64,000 nt of DNA from Chromobacterium paludis (GTDB lineage: Bacteria > Pseudomonadota > Gammaproteobacteria > Burkholderiales > Chromobacteriaceae), in assembly GCF_008275125.1 (NCBI RefSeq), contig NZ_CP043473.1, forward strand, positions 1,178,001 through 1,242,000, in the 5' to 3' direction. Shown here in pieces: positions 1 to 9,980 of the stretch. The notes beneath the pieces were generated by a model that made no database searches, was not told the DNA's origin, and was given only the letters and a program-made list of their open reading frames with translations. Each line of letters begins with the position of its first letter. Position 1 is the first letter of the stretch. Made by a program: the position numbers and the translations under genes.

Positions 1-59
1 CGCGCGGGGCCGGGGCGGGTACAATGCGCGCCTTGAATCAATGAGACAGGAAGTCGGCC

Positions 60-263
60 ATGGCAGGAAAGCGCCAAGAAAAATTGGATGAGGAAACGCT
101 GGCGTTGCTGGCCTGGTGCGCGGAGGTGGAGACTCACCTGATCGCCGCCGGCGCGACCGAGGCCGAAGCGCAGGAGCATATCGAAGAGCAGGCGGAGTGG
201 TATACCGACCAGTTCTTTGAGGGGTTGACGCCGGAAGAGGCTGCCAAGGCTGCCCTGGCATGA
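60..263 (+). CDS. small acidic protein of unknown function
   Basis: Encodes 67 residues, rich in Glu and Ala, with no signal peptide or membrane segment; it looks like a small soluble helical protein. I do not recognise the family. The ATG at 60 follows an AGGAAG ribosome site. The TGA overlaps the ATG of the exonuclease gene (ATGA, 260-263), so the two are almost certainly translated as a coupled pair. That coupling and its codon use, like that of its neighbours, are the main reasons to accept it as a gene. Any role in helping or controlling the exonuclease is inference. Confidence 0.7.
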   Translation: MAGKRQEKLDEETLALLAWCAEVETHLIAAGATEAEAQEHIEEQAEWYTDQFFEGLTPEEAAKAALA

Positions 264-886
264 GACAGCGCGTCGCCGTCATCGACTTTGAAACCAACGG
301 CATCACGCCGGGTCGAGACTGCCGCGCCACTGAGATCGGCGTGGCCATGGTCGAGGACGGCCGCGTGGTGGACCGCTTCCAGAGCCTGATGAACGCCGGT
401 GTCTGGGTGCCGCCGATGATAGAGCGGCTCACCGGCATCAGCAATGCGATGCTGAAAGCCGCGCCGCCCGCTTGCGAGGTGATGGCCGAGGCGGCGCGGT
501 TTGTCGGCGATACGCCGCTGGCAGCGCACAACGCCAGCTTCGACCGCAAATTCTGGGATCACGAGTTGTCCTTGCTTGGGATTGCGCGGCGGCAGGATTT
601 CGCCTGCACGCTGTTGTTGTCGCGCCGCTTGTTGCCGCAGGCGCCGGACCACAAGCTGGGCACCTTGACGCGCTGGGCCAAGCTGCCCGATACCGGCCGC
701 GCCCACCGCGCGCTGGCCGATGCCGAAATGGCCGCCAATCTGTTGACCTTGCTGGGCGACACGCTGTCCAGCCAGTACCGGCTGCCGGACATCGATCACG
801 CTTTGCTATGCAAGCTGCAGACGGTGACGGCCGCCAAGATCAAGCCCTATCTGCTGGAGCTGCAAGCTCAATGTCCGGCCGTTTGA
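260..886 (+). CDS. DEDDh-type 3'-5' exonuclease (DnaQ-like fold)
   Basis: A 208-residue protein of the DnaQ/RNase T exonuclease superfamily, which removes nucleotides from 3' ends of DNA or RNA with two metal ions. The five catalytic residues are visible: D9 and E11 in the VIDFET motif, D95 in the HNASFD motif, and H149 and D154 in the AHRALAD motif, which makes it the DEDDh subtype. No polymerase or helicase domain is attached, so it is a stand-alone exonuclease. Whether it is a DNA polymerase III epsilon-like proofreader or an RNase cannot be told from the sequence. It overlaps the small upstream gene by four bases and converges on the ABC-F gene 11 bases downstream. Confidence 0.88.
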   Translation: MRQRVAVIDFETNGITPGRDCRATEIGVAMVEDGRVVDRFQSLMNAGVWVPPMIERLTGISNAMLKAAPPACEVMAEAARFVGDTPLAAHNASFDRKFWDHELSLLGIARRQDFACTLLLSRRLLPQAPDHKLGTLTRWAKLPDTGRAHRALADAEMAANLLTLLGDTLSSQYRLPDIDHALLCKLQTVTAAKIKPYLLELQAQCPAV

Positions 887-897
887 GCGGCCTTCGC

Positions 898-2298
898 TCA
901 TAGGGCTTGCTGTCTCACTCGTCCCACCTGCAACAGGAAATCCTCGTCATGCGAGATCAGCAGCATGGCGCCCGGATAGTCTCGCAACACCTCGATCACA
1001 TGCTGCCGCGCCACGCGGTCCAGGTTGTTGGTCGCTTCATCCAGCACCAGCAGGCTGGGCGGCCGAGCCGCGATGCAGGCCAGCGCCAGGCGCGCCTGCT
1101 CGCCGCCCGACAGCGTCGCCACATCGGCATGCGCCTCTTCGTCCTGACAGAACAGGAAGTCGCTTAGCCAGTGGCGCAGGCGGCTGAGCGGCCAGTCCGG
1201 CGCGGCCCGGCGCAAGCTTTCCAGCACGGTGAGGCCTGGCTCCAGCTGGCCGTAGTGCTGGTCCAAATAGCCTATGCGGTCCGCGGGCGGTGTCCGCCAG
1301 TCTCCGGCCAGGCGGCGCGCCGGCGCGATGCCGGCGATGGCTTTGGCCAGCGTGGACTTGCCGCAGCCGTTCTTGCCGGTCAATGCCAGCCTTTCCCCCG
1401 CCGCCAGGTCAAGCTGGATGCCGTTCAGCACGGCTTGCGCGTAACCGACGCTGCCGTCGCGGACCTGCAGAACGGCTGACGCGCCGGGTGCGGCAGGGCA
1501 CAGTTGGAAGCGCGGCGCGATGGTTTGCGGCATGCGCAGCGCCGACAGGCGTTCGCTCAGCTCGCGCTGCTGTTCCGTGATGGCGGCTTGTTTCCGGCCC
1601 GCCGTGGTGTTGCCGCGGCCCAGCTTGGCCGGGGATTTGATCGTGGCCCATTTGCGCTGCGCTATGCTGCGCTCGCCGCGTTCGCGCGCCTTGCTGGCGC
1701 GCTCCTGCTCCTTCATGCGCGCCTCATGGGCGGCCTGTTGATCCCGGCGCAGGCCATGCAATTGCTGCGCGATGGCGAGCCGTTGGCGGTCGCGTTCGGC
1801 CAGAAAATCGGCGTAGCGGCCGGAGAATACCTCGACGGCGCCTTGCTCGATGTGCCAGACGGTGTCGCACAACTCGTCCAGCAAGGCGTCGTCGTGCGTC
1901 ACGATCACCAGCGCGCCGGGAAAGTGGCGCAGCATGCGGCCAAGCGAGCGGCGATTGTCGGCATCGAGATGGTTGGTCGGCTCGTCCAGCAAGAGCAGGT
2001 CCGGGTGCTCGGCCAGCGCGCGGCTCAGCGCCTGATTGACCGCCTGGCCGCCGCTCAGGCCATCGCGTGCCTGCACGATTTGCGGCACGAAGCCGGTCCT
2101 CAGGCCGTCCAGCCGGATCCGCTGCCCGGAATCCGGTTCCAGCGAGCCATTGAGGATGCTCAGCAGCGAGGATTTGCCGCTGCCGTTGGCGCCGACGATG
2201 GCGATGCGTTGGCACCAGTCGACATCGGCGCTGAAATCGGCAAAGCAGGTTTTATGGGAAAAGCCAAGGCTGACGCCTTGCAATTGGATGAGTGGCAT
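898..2298 (-). CDS. short ABC-F family ATPase
   Basis: A 466-residue protein with two ABC ATPase cassettes in one chain and no membrane segments, the ABC-F plan. Cassette 1 has a GANGSGKSS Walker A near residue 35, an LSGGQ signature and DEPTNHLD; cassette 2 has GKNGCGKST, LSGGEQAR and DEATNNLD (Ala replaces the usual Pro). A charged linker of about 90 residues, rich in Arg, Lys, Glu and Gln, joins them. ABC-F proteins act on the ribosome, as translation factors (EttA, Uup, YheS) or antibiotic protection factors. This one is shorter than the usual 530 to 640 residues and fits none of the housekeeping members well. Substrate and role are unknown. Confidence 0.82.
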   Translation of the reverse strand: MPLIQLQGVSLGFSHKTCFADFSADVDWCQRIAIVGANGSGKSSLLSILNGSLEPDSGQRIRLDGLRTGFVPQIVQARDGLSGGQAVNQALSRALAEHPDLLLLDEPTNHLDADNRRSLGRMLRHFPGALVIVTHDDALLDELCDTVWHIEQGAVEVFSGRYADFLAERDRQRLAIAQQLHGLRRDQQAAHEARMKEQERASKARERGERSIAQRKWATIKSPAKLGRGNTTAGRKQAAITEQQRELSERLSALRMPQTIAPRFQLCPAAPGASAVLQVRDGSVGYAQAVLNGIQLDLAAGERLALTGKNGCGKSTLAKAIAGIAPARRLAGDWRTPPADRIGYLDQHYGQLEPGLTVLESLRRAAPDWPLSRLRHWLSDFLFCQDEEAHADVATLSGGEQARLALACIAARPPSLLVLDEATNNLDRVARQHVIEVLRDYPGAMLLISHDEDFLLQVGRVRQQAL

Positions 2299-2755
2299 GA
2301 GGGTTCTCGCGCGTGAGGGCGGGCCGCAGGATGTGCGGATGGGTGCCCCGGAGGGGCGTTACGCGAGAAGTTGGCTCATGTCGTATAGTCCTGTGTGGCG
2401 GGATTAGGCTGGCATTGTCGCTCAGTGGGCGGAAATACGTCAATATCATTGCTGGCGCAATGCGCCGCGCAGCGGGGCAGGGGCTTGGTCGGGCGCTCGC
2501 TCTTGCCGTCCAGGCCGGTGGCGGATTGGATTTCGCGGGCGGCGTGGCAGTGATGCATGGCTATGAAATGAATGCTTTCAGGTGAGGATGCCTCGCGGGA
2601 ACGACTGTCTCCGCTGGCATGCTGCCCGGACGGTTGTCTGCGTGCGGCCGTCCACGCTGGTGAAACTGTCTCCGCTGGCATGCTGCCCGGACTTCAATGC
2701 GGGTGGCGGCGCGATGGAGTGCGACTTAAAACGCATGCGTAAAAGGAGAACCGAG
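2299..2755. other. non-coding region between the ABC-F and methyltransferase genes
   Basis: About 450 bases that must hold the divergent promoters for the two flanking genes. Short open frames here lack plausible protein composition and ribosome sites. The one clear structure is the 28-base direct repeat listed separately. An AAGGAG ribosome site at 2743-2748 serves the methyltransferase. Confidence 0.6.
2604..2692. repeat. perfect 28-base direct repeat
   Basis: The same 28 bases occur at 2604-2631 and 2665-2692, starting 61 bases apart and with no mismatch. Each copy contains CTCCGCTGGCATGCTGCC. The copies lie upstream of the methyltransferase start, outside any convincing gene. The origin is unknown: a local duplication, or a duplicated protein-binding site. 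Confidence 0.9.
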
Positions 2756-3526
2756 ATGAGCGCGATACGCGAAGAGGCGCAGCAAGGATTTTCCCGCGAG
2801 GCGGCGGCTTACGACAGGGGGCGGCCGGAGTATGCGCCCGAGTTGGCGGCTTGGTTGCGCGAGGCGCTTGGCCTGGGACAGGGGGCGGCGGTTCTGGACC
2901 TGGGGGCCGGAACCGGCAAGTTCACCCGTTTGCTGGTCGATGCGGCGGGCCGGGTCGCGGCGGTGGAGCCGGTGGATGAGATGAGGGCGCAGCTGCAGGC
3001 CAGGCTGCCTGGCGTTCAGGCGATGGCGGGAACGGCGGAGGCGATTCCGCTGCCGGACGCGTCAATGGATGCCGTCGTGTGCGCCCAGGCTTTTCACTGG
3101 TTCGCCAGCGAAGCCGCGCTCGCGGAAATCCATCGCGTGTTGAAGCCCGGCGGCCGCCTGGGTCTGGTATGGAATGTGCGCGACGAGTCTTGCGACTGGG
3201 TGGCCCAGATCACGGAACTGATGAAACCGTATGAGGGCGATACGCCGCGTTTCCATACCGGAGAATGGCGCCGGCCGTTCGAAGCCGGCCGCCATTTCGC
3301 CGCGCCGGAGCTGACCACCTTGGGACATCGCCATGTCGGCCCGCCGGAGCGGGTGATCGTGGACCGCTTTTTGTCCGTCAGCTTCATCGCGGCGCTGCCG
3401 GACGATGAAAAACGGCGCTTCGCCGAGGCCTTGCGCCGTTTGATCGCCACCCACCCGGATTTGCGCGGCAGGGGCGAAGTGGCTTTCCCCTACCGCACGG
3501 AGGCGTACTGCTGCAGCCGGCTGTGA
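2756..3526 (+). CDS. SAM-dependent methyltransferase, type 11 family
   Basis: A 256-residue class I methyltransferase. The SAM-binding motif I (VLDLGAGTGKF) is at about 46-56, followed by an acidic motif II (VAAVEPVDEM) and the VCAQAFHWF segment typical of the UbiE/COQ5-like methyltransferase 11 family. The frame is open further upstream, but the ATG at 2756 has an AAGGAG ribosome site seven bases before it and gives the normal family length. The target is unknown. It stops six bases from the end of convergent kdsA. Confidence 0.83.
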   Translation: MSAIREEAQQGFSREAAAYDRGRPEYAPELAAWLREALGLGQGAAVLDLGAGTGKFTRLLVDAAGRVAAVEPVDEMRAQLQARLPGVQAMAGTAEAIPLPDASMDAVVCAQAFHWFASEAALAEIHRVLKPGGRLGLVWNVRDESCDWVAQITELMKPYEGDTPRFHTGEWRRPFEAGRHFAAPELTTLGHRHVGPPERVIVDRFLSVSFIAALPDDEKRRFAEALRRLIATHPDLRGRGEVAFPYRTEAYCCSRL

Positions 3527-3532
3527 TGGCGT

Positions 3533-4546
<1,014 letters not shown>

Positions 4547-4564
4547 TCAACCAAGGACGGAATC

Positions 4565-5269
4565 ATGGCCGATCTGAGCGCCTTCCCCATCGCCGGCAAA
4601 TGGCCGGCCCAGCATCCCGACCGGCTGCAACTGTATTCGCTGCCTACGCCGAACGGCGTCAAGGTTTCCATCATGCTGGAGGAGACCGGCTTGCCATACG
4701 AGGCGCATATGGTCAGCTTCGAGCGCAACGAGCAAATGTCGCCCGAGTTTCTGTCGTTGAGTCCGAACAACAAGATTCCGGCCATCCTGGACCCCAACGG
4801 GCCGAATGGCGAGCCGCTGGGCTTGTTCGAGTCCGGCGCCATCCTGATCTATCTGGCCGAGAAAACCGGCAAGCTGCTGCCGGCCGATCCGGCCGCGCGC
4901 TATGAAACCATCCAGTGGTTGATGTTCCAGATGGGCGGCGTCGGGCCGATGTTCGGCCAGCTGGGTTTCTTCCACAAGTTCGCAGGCAAGGACTACGAGG
5001 ACAAGCGACCGCGCGACCGCTACGTCGCGGAGGCGCGCCGCCTGCTTGGCGTGCTGGAGGGAAGAATGGCAGGACGCCAGTGGATCATGGGCGACGAGTA
5101 CACCATTGCCGACATCGCCATCTGGCCGTGGGTGCGCAATCTGGTGGGTTATTACGAGGCTGGCGATTTGGTGGGCTTCGATGACTTTCCCAATGTCCAG
5201 CGCGTGTTGAATGACTTTGTCTCGCGGCCGGAGGTGGCGCGCGGGCTGGGGATTCCGTCGCCCGCCTAA
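4565..5269 (+). CDS. glutathione S-transferase, Nu class (YfcG/YghU-like)
   Basis: A 234-residue protein with an N-terminal thioredoxin-like domain and an all-helical C-terminal domain. The segments PTPNGVKVSI, SPNNKIPAI, LFESGAILIYLAEKTG and QVGG/GPM-like QMGGVGPMFGQ match the YfcG/YghU group, which has disulfide-bond reductase activity with glutathione. An in-frame ATG exists at 4535, but 4565 has an AAGGACGG ribosome site close before it and gives the expected N-terminus. The gene stands alone, divergent from kdsA. Confidence 0.88.
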   Translation: MADLSAFPIAGKWPAQHPDRLQLYSLPTPNGVKVSIMLEETGLPYEAHMVSFERNEQMSPEFLSLSPNNKIPAILDPNGPNGEPLGLFESGAILIYLAEKTGKLLPADPAARYETIQWLMFQMGGVGPMFGQLGFFHKFAGKDYEDKRPRDRYVAEARRLLGVLEGRMAGRQWIMGDEYTIADIAIWPWVRNLVGYYEAGDLVGFDDFPNVQRVLNDFVSRPEVARGLGIPSPA

Positions 5270-5430
5270 GTACGGTTGAGATTTGCCGGACGGTCGCGCC
5301 GGGATGCCTTTTACGAGGAGTTGCGGCGTGTCGCAGGCTGAATGGCCATTCTCCTCTCTGGCGTGGCTACTTGGCGCCCACCGGCGGCTACCCCGGGCCA
5401 GGCTGCGATAGCCGGGGCGGAGAAATTCAA

Positions 5431-5453
5431 AACCGGGCGTGAAGCCCGGTTTT
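5431..5453. terminator. intrinsic terminator, probably used from both sides
   Basis: Perfect 8-base stem (5431-5438 with 5444-5451), five-base loop, A-rich on the left and T-rich on the right. It ends the minus-strand efflux operon and can also stop transcription coming from the GST gene. Confidence 0.8.
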
Positions 5454-5454
5454 C

Positions 5455-6870
5455 TTATTTTTGCGCATGGTCAGCGGCCTGCCAGCCGCCGCCCAGCGCG
5501 GCGATCAGCGCGACGCTGGCGGCGTACTGGCGGCTCTTGACGTTCCACAGGGTGTTTTCCGCGTTGATGCGGCTGTTATGGGTAGTCAGGACATTCAGAT
5601 AGGATACGGTGCCGGCGCGGTACTGGTTCTGCGCGATGGTTTCCGCCCGCTTGGCCGCGGCCAAGGCGTCGCTTTGCAGACCGGCCTCCTCATGCAGCAG
5701 GCTTTGCGCGGAAAGATTGTCCTCCACGCCCTGCAGCGCGGCGAGCACGGTCTGGCGGTAGCTGGCCACGCTGGCGTCGTAAGCGGCGACGGCCTGTTCG
5801 GTTTGGGCGCGGCGCAGGCCGGCGTCGAACAGGCTCAAGGCCAGCGAGGGGCCGATGGACCAGACGCGGTTGGGCAGGCTGACCCAGTCGGCGAAGCTGG
5901 CGCCGCGGTAGCCGCCGCTGGCGCCCAGGGTCAGGGTGGGAAAGTAAGCGGTTTTGGCGATGCCGATTTCCGCGTTGGCCAGGGCCATATTGCGCTCGGC
6001 GGCGGCGATGTCCGGGCGCCGCTCCAGCAGCGTGGACGGCAGGCCGGGCGGCAACTGCGGCAGGCGCGGCGTTTGCGCGGCTGCGGACAGGGAGAAGCTG
6101 GCCGGCGCCAGGCCCAGTTGGGCGGCGATGGCGTGTTCCAGCTGGGCGCGGGTCAGCCGCTTGTCCACCACGGCGGCCTGGGCGGTTTTCCATTGGCTCT
6201 CGGCCGAGGCCACCGCGTCGTCGCCGACAATGCCGGCGGCGTATTGATTGCGCGTCAGTTGCAGGCTATTGGCCAATAGTTGCTCGCTCTGCCGCAGATT
6301 GGCCAGTTGCGCGTCGGCCACGGTTAGTTGCAGGTAGGCGGTGGCCAGCTGGGCCTGGCTGCTCAGGCGGATGGCGGCCAGCTGGGCGGCCGAGGCTTGC
6401 TGCTTGGCCTCTCCGGCCTCCACCGCGCGCCGCACCGCGCCCCACAGGTCCACTTCCCAGCTGGCGGACAGGCCCAGATTGTAGGAGGTGGCGCTGGGGT
6501 TGCCGGCCGTGCTCACGCCATGGCTGCGCGAGGCGGTGGCGGAGACCGAGGGAAAAAGGCTGGACTCGGCCTGGCGCAGCTGGGCCTGTGCCTCGCGGTA
6601 TTGCGCCTCCGCCTGGGCGATGGTGGGGCTTTGCCGGTTCAGCGTGTCCATCAGCCGGTTCAGCGCGGCATCCTGATATACCGTCCACCAATCGCCTCGC
6701 GGCAGCGCGTCTTGCGGTTCGGCGGTTTTCCAGCGGCCGTCTTCCTTGAAGGCGGCGGGAAGGTCCAGCTTGGGCTTGACATAGTCCGGGCCGGCGGCGC
6801 AGCCGGCCAGGGCCAGCGCGATCAGGATGGCGCTCAGGGAGGGTTTGAGCAATCTTGTTGTTTTATGCAT
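5455..6870 (-). CDS. outer-membrane efflux lipoprotein (TolC/OprM/NodT family)
   Basis: A 471-residue outer-membrane factor that forms the exit duct of a tripartite efflux pump. The N-terminus is a lipoprotein signal with the lipobox LAGC (Cys24), followed by the GPDYVKP start typical of NodT/OprM proteins. The body has the two repeated OEP domains, seen as long Ala/Gln/Arg-rich helices. A TTG at 6879 would overlap the pump gene by four bases, but the ATG at 6870 sits ten bases after GAGG and begins the signal peptide properly. It is last in the adaptor-pump-pump-channel operon, like opmB of muxABC-opmB. Confidence 0.92.
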   Translation of the reverse strand: MHKTTRLLKPSLSAILIALALAGCAAGPDYVKPKLDLPAAFKEDGRWKTAEPQDALPRGDWWTVYQDAALNRLMDTLNRQSPTIAQAEAQYREAQAQLRQAESSLFPSVSATASRSHGVSTAGNPSATSYNLGLSASWEVDLWGAVRRAVEAGEAKQQASAAQLAAIRLSSQAQLATAYLQLTVADAQLANLRQSEQLLANSLQLTRNQYAAGIVGDDAVASAESQWKTAQAAVVDKRLTRAQLEHAIAAQLGLAPASFSLSAAAQTPRLPQLPPGLPSTLLERRPDIAAAERNMALANAEIGIAKTAYFPTLTLGASGGYRGASFADWVSLPNRVWSIGPSLALSLFDAGLRRAQTEQAVAAYDASVASYRQTVLAALQGVEDNLSAQSLLHEEAGLQSDALAAAKRAETIAQNQYRAGTVSYLNVLTTHNSRINAENTLWNVKSRQYAASVALIAALGGGWQAADHAQK

Positions 6871-6875
6871 GGCGA

Positions 6876-9800
6876 TCAATCCTCACGGCCGCCGGCCAGC
6901 GCGCGGCCTTGGCCGCGGCGCCATTGCAGGCACCACAGGCGGAAGCGGTCCAGGTACAGGTAGACGATGGGCGTGGTGTACAGCGTCAACAGCTGGCTCA
7001 GCAGCAGGCCGCCGACGATGGAGATGCCCAGCGGCGTGCGCAGCTCGGCGCCGTCGCCGCGGCCCAGGGCCAGCGGCAGGGCGCCGAACAGCGCGGCCAT
7101 CGTGGTCATCATGATGGGGCGGAAGCGCAGCAGGCAGGCCTGGAAGATGGCCTGCTCCGGCGGCAGCTTCTGCTCCCGCTCCGCCGTCAGTGCGAAATCT
7201 ATCATCATGATGGCGTTCTTCTTGACGATGCCTATCAGCAGCAGGATGCCGATCAAGGCGATGATGTTGAACTCGCCGCCGGTGGCCATCAGCGCCAACA
7301 GCGCGCCCACGCCGGCCGAGGGCAGGGTGGACAGGATGGTGATGGGGTGGACCACGCTCTCATACAGCATGCCCAGCACGATGTAGACGGCGATCAGCGC
7401 GGCCAGGATCAGCCAGGGCTGGCTGTTCAGCGAGGCCTGGAAGGACTTGGCCGTGCCCTGGAAGCTGGCATAGATGGAGCTGGGCAGGCCGATGTCGGCG
7501 ATGGCGGCGTCTATGGCGGTGGTGGCGTCGGACAATGAATAGCCCGGCGGCAGGTTGAAGGAAATCGTGGTGGCGGCGAACTGGCTCTGGTGGTTGACCG
7601 ACAGCGCGGCGCTGGTGGGCTGCCAGCTGGCGATGGCCGACAGCGGGGTGGGCTGGCCGCCCGGCGTCTGCAGGTAGATGTTGCGCAAGGCTTCCGGGCT
7701 TTGCCAGTACTGCGGCGCCACTTCCAACACCACGTGGTACTGGTTCAGCGGGTTGTAAATGGTGGAAACCTGGCGCTGGCCGAAGGCATCGCTGAGCACG
7801 GCATCCACCTGGGCCTGGGTCAAGCCCAGCCGCGCCATCGCCGCGCGGTCGAAGTTCAGCGTGGTTTGCAGGCCTTTGACTTCCTGGTCGTTGTTGAGGT
7901 CGGTCAGGAAGGGGATCTTGCTCATCGCCAGCTGCACCTTGGGCGTCCATTCGCGCAGCGCGTTCAGGTCGTCGCCTTGCAGCGTGTACTGGTATTGCGC
8001 GTTGCTGGAGCGGCCGCCGATGCGGATGTCCTGCACCGATTGCAGAAACAGCTGGGCGCCCGGTTCATGCGACAGCTTCTTGCGCAGGCGGGCAATCACC
8101 TGCTCCGCGCTGTCCTTGCGCTGGGACAGCGGCTTCAGGCTGACGAACATATTGGCGCCGTTGCGCTTGCCGCCGCCGGTGAAGCCCACCACCTTGTCCA
8201 CGGCCGGGTCCGCGCTCACCACGTCGATGAAGCGCTGCAGCTTTTTCTCCATGGCCTGGAAGGAGATGCTTTGGTCGGCGCGTATCATGCCCATCAGCCG
8301 GCCGGTGTCCTGCTGCGGGAAAAAGCCCTTGGCGATCACGGCGTACAGGAAAACGTTGAGCGCGATGGTGGCGCCTAGGACCAGCATCATGAAGCGGCTG
8401 TGGGCCAGCGCCCAGGATAGCGAGCGGCGGTAGCCGTCCAGCATGGCGTCGAAGGCGCGCTCGCTCCATTGGAACAACTTGCCCGGCTCCTTGCGCGCGT
8501 CATGCGCCTTTAGCCAGCGCGAACACAGCATGGGCGTGGTGGTCAGCGAGACCAGCAAGGACACCAGGATGGCGGCTGACAGCGTCACGGCGAACTCGCG
8601 GAACAGCCGGCCGATGATGCCGCCCATCAGCAGGATGGGCAGGAACACCGCGATCAGCGAGATGCTGATGGACAATACCGTGAAGCCCACCTCGCGCGCG
8701 CCGCGCAGCGCGGCCTGAAACGGCTTCATGCCGTTTTCGATATGGCGCGAGATGTTTTCCAGCACCACGATGGTGTCGTCCACGACGAAGCCGGTGGCGA
8801 TGGTCAGCGCCATCAGGCTGAGGTTGTTCAGCGAGAAGCCGGCCAGGTACATCACGGCGAAAGTGCCCACCAGCGATACCGGCACGGTGATGGCCGGAAT
8901 GGCGGTGGCGCGCCCGCTGCGCAGGAACAGGAATACCACCAGGATGACCAGGCCGATGGAGATGGTCAGCGCGGTCTCCACCTCGCGCAAGGAGGCGCGG
9001 ATGGTGGGCGTGCGGTCCATCACCTCGTTGATCTTGATGGCGGCGGGGATGGAGGCCTGCAGGGTGGGCAGCATCGCCTTGACTCGGTCCACGGTCTCGA
9101 TGATGTTGGCGCCGGGCTGGCGGAACAGGATCAGCATCACCGCCGGCTGCTTGCCTAGCATGCCGGCGTTGCGCAGGTCCACCACGGAGTCCTTTACCTC
9201 GGCCACGTCTTCTATGCGCACCGCGGCGCCGTTCTTGTAGCTGATGATCAGCGGCAGGTAGTCGCTGGCCTTGTTGGCCTGATCGTTGGCCTGCACCTGC
9301 CAGTGCTTGTCCTCGTTCTCCAGATAGCCCTTGGGACGGTTGGCATTGGTGGTGGCGATGGCCGAGCGCACGGCCTCCATGCCTATGCCGTAGTGGTTCA
9401 GCTGCATCGGGTTCATTTCCACCCGCACCGCCGGCTGGGCGCCGCCGCCTATGATCACGTTGCCGATGCCGTCCAGCTGCGACAACTTCTGCGCCAGGAT
9501 GGAGTCCGCCGCGTCGTACATCTGGCCGCGGCTCAGGCTGTCCGAGGTCAGCGCCAGAATCATGATGGGCGCGTCGGCCGGATTGACCTTGCGGTAGGTG
9601 GGATTGGACGGCATGCCGGAAGGCAGCAGGCTGCGGGCGGCGTTGATGGCAGCCTGCACGTCGCGCGCCGCGCCGTTGATGTCACGGTCCAGGTCGAACT
9701 GCAGCGTCACATTGGTGGAGCCCAGCGAGCTGCTGGACGTCATCTCCGTCACGCCGGCGATGCGGCCCAGGGCGCGCTCCAGCGGCGTGGCCACGGTGGC

Positions 9801-9980
9801 GGCCATGGTTTCCGGGCTGGCGCCGGGCAGCTTGGCCGAGACCGAGATGGTGGGGAAGTCCACCTGCGGCAGCGGCGATACCGGCAGCAGCTTGAAGGCG
9901 ATGGCGCCGGCCAGCAGGATGGCCAGCGTCAACAGCGTGGTGGCCACCGGGCGGCGGATGAACGGTTCGGACGGGATCAT
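6876..9980 (-). CDS. mdtC: RND multidrug efflux pump subunit, MdtC/MuxC type
   Basis: A 1034-residue inner-membrane proton/drug antiporter of the hydrophobe/amphiphile RND family, close in length to E. coli MdtC. It starts with the canonical [19 protein letters not shown] helix, has large periplasmic loops after helices 1 and 7, and carries the paired acidic residues of helix 4 in [14 protein letters not shown]. In MdtABC/MuxABC systems two different RND subunits assemble into a mixed trimer; the adjacent partner gene fits this. Its ATG overlaps the stop of the upstream pump gene by four bases. Substrates cannot be read from the sequence; MdtABC exports bile salts, novobiocin and some other drugs. 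Confidence 0.93.
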   Translation of the reverse strand: MIPSEPFIRRPVATTLLTLAILLAGAIAFKLLPVSPLPQVDFPTISVSAKLPGASPETMAATVATPLERALGRIAGVTEMTSSSSLGSTNVTLQFDLDRDINGAARDVQAAINAARSLLPSGMPSNPTYRKVNPADAPIMILALTSDSLSRGQMYDAADSILAQKLSQLDGIGNVIIGGGAQPAVRVEMNPMQLNHYGIGMEAVRSAIATTNANRPKGYLENEDKHWQVQANDQANKASDYLPLIISYKNGAAVRIEDVAEVKDSVVDLRNAGMLGKQPAVMLILFRQPGANIIETVDRVKAMLPTLQASIPAAIKINEVMDRTPTIRASLREVETALTISIGLVILVVFLFLRSGRATAIPAITVPVSLVGTFAVMYLAGFSLNNLSLMALTIATGFVVDDTIVVLENISRHIENGMKPFQAALRGAREVGFTVLSISISLIAVFLPILLMGGIIGRLFREFAVTLSAAILVSLLVSLTTTPMLCSRWLKAHDARKEPGKLFQWSERAFDAMLDGYRRSLSWALAHSRFMMLVLGATIALNVFLYAVIAKGFFPQQDTGRLMGMIRADQSISFQAMEKKLQRFIDVVSADPAVDKVVGFTGGGKRNGANMFVSLKPLSQRKDSAEQVIARLRKKLSHEPGAQLFLQSVQDIRIGGRSSNAQYQYTLQGDDLNALREWTPKVQLAMSKIPFLTDLNNDQEVKGLQTTLNFDRAAMARLGLTQAQVDAVLSDAFGQRQVSTIYNPLNQYHVVLEVAPQYWQSPEALRNIYLQTPGGQPTPLSAIASWQPTSAALSVNHQSQFAATTISFNLPPGYSLSDATTAIDAAIADIGLPSSIYASFQGTAKSFQASLNSQPWLILAALIAVYIVLGMLYESVVHPITILSTLPSAGVGALLALMATGGEFNIIALIGILLLIGIVKKNAIMMIDFALTAEREQKLPPEQAIFQACLLRFRPIMMTTMAALFGALPLALGRGDGAELRTPLGISIVGGLLLSQLLTLYTTPIVYLYLDRFRLWCLQWRRGQGRALAGGRED

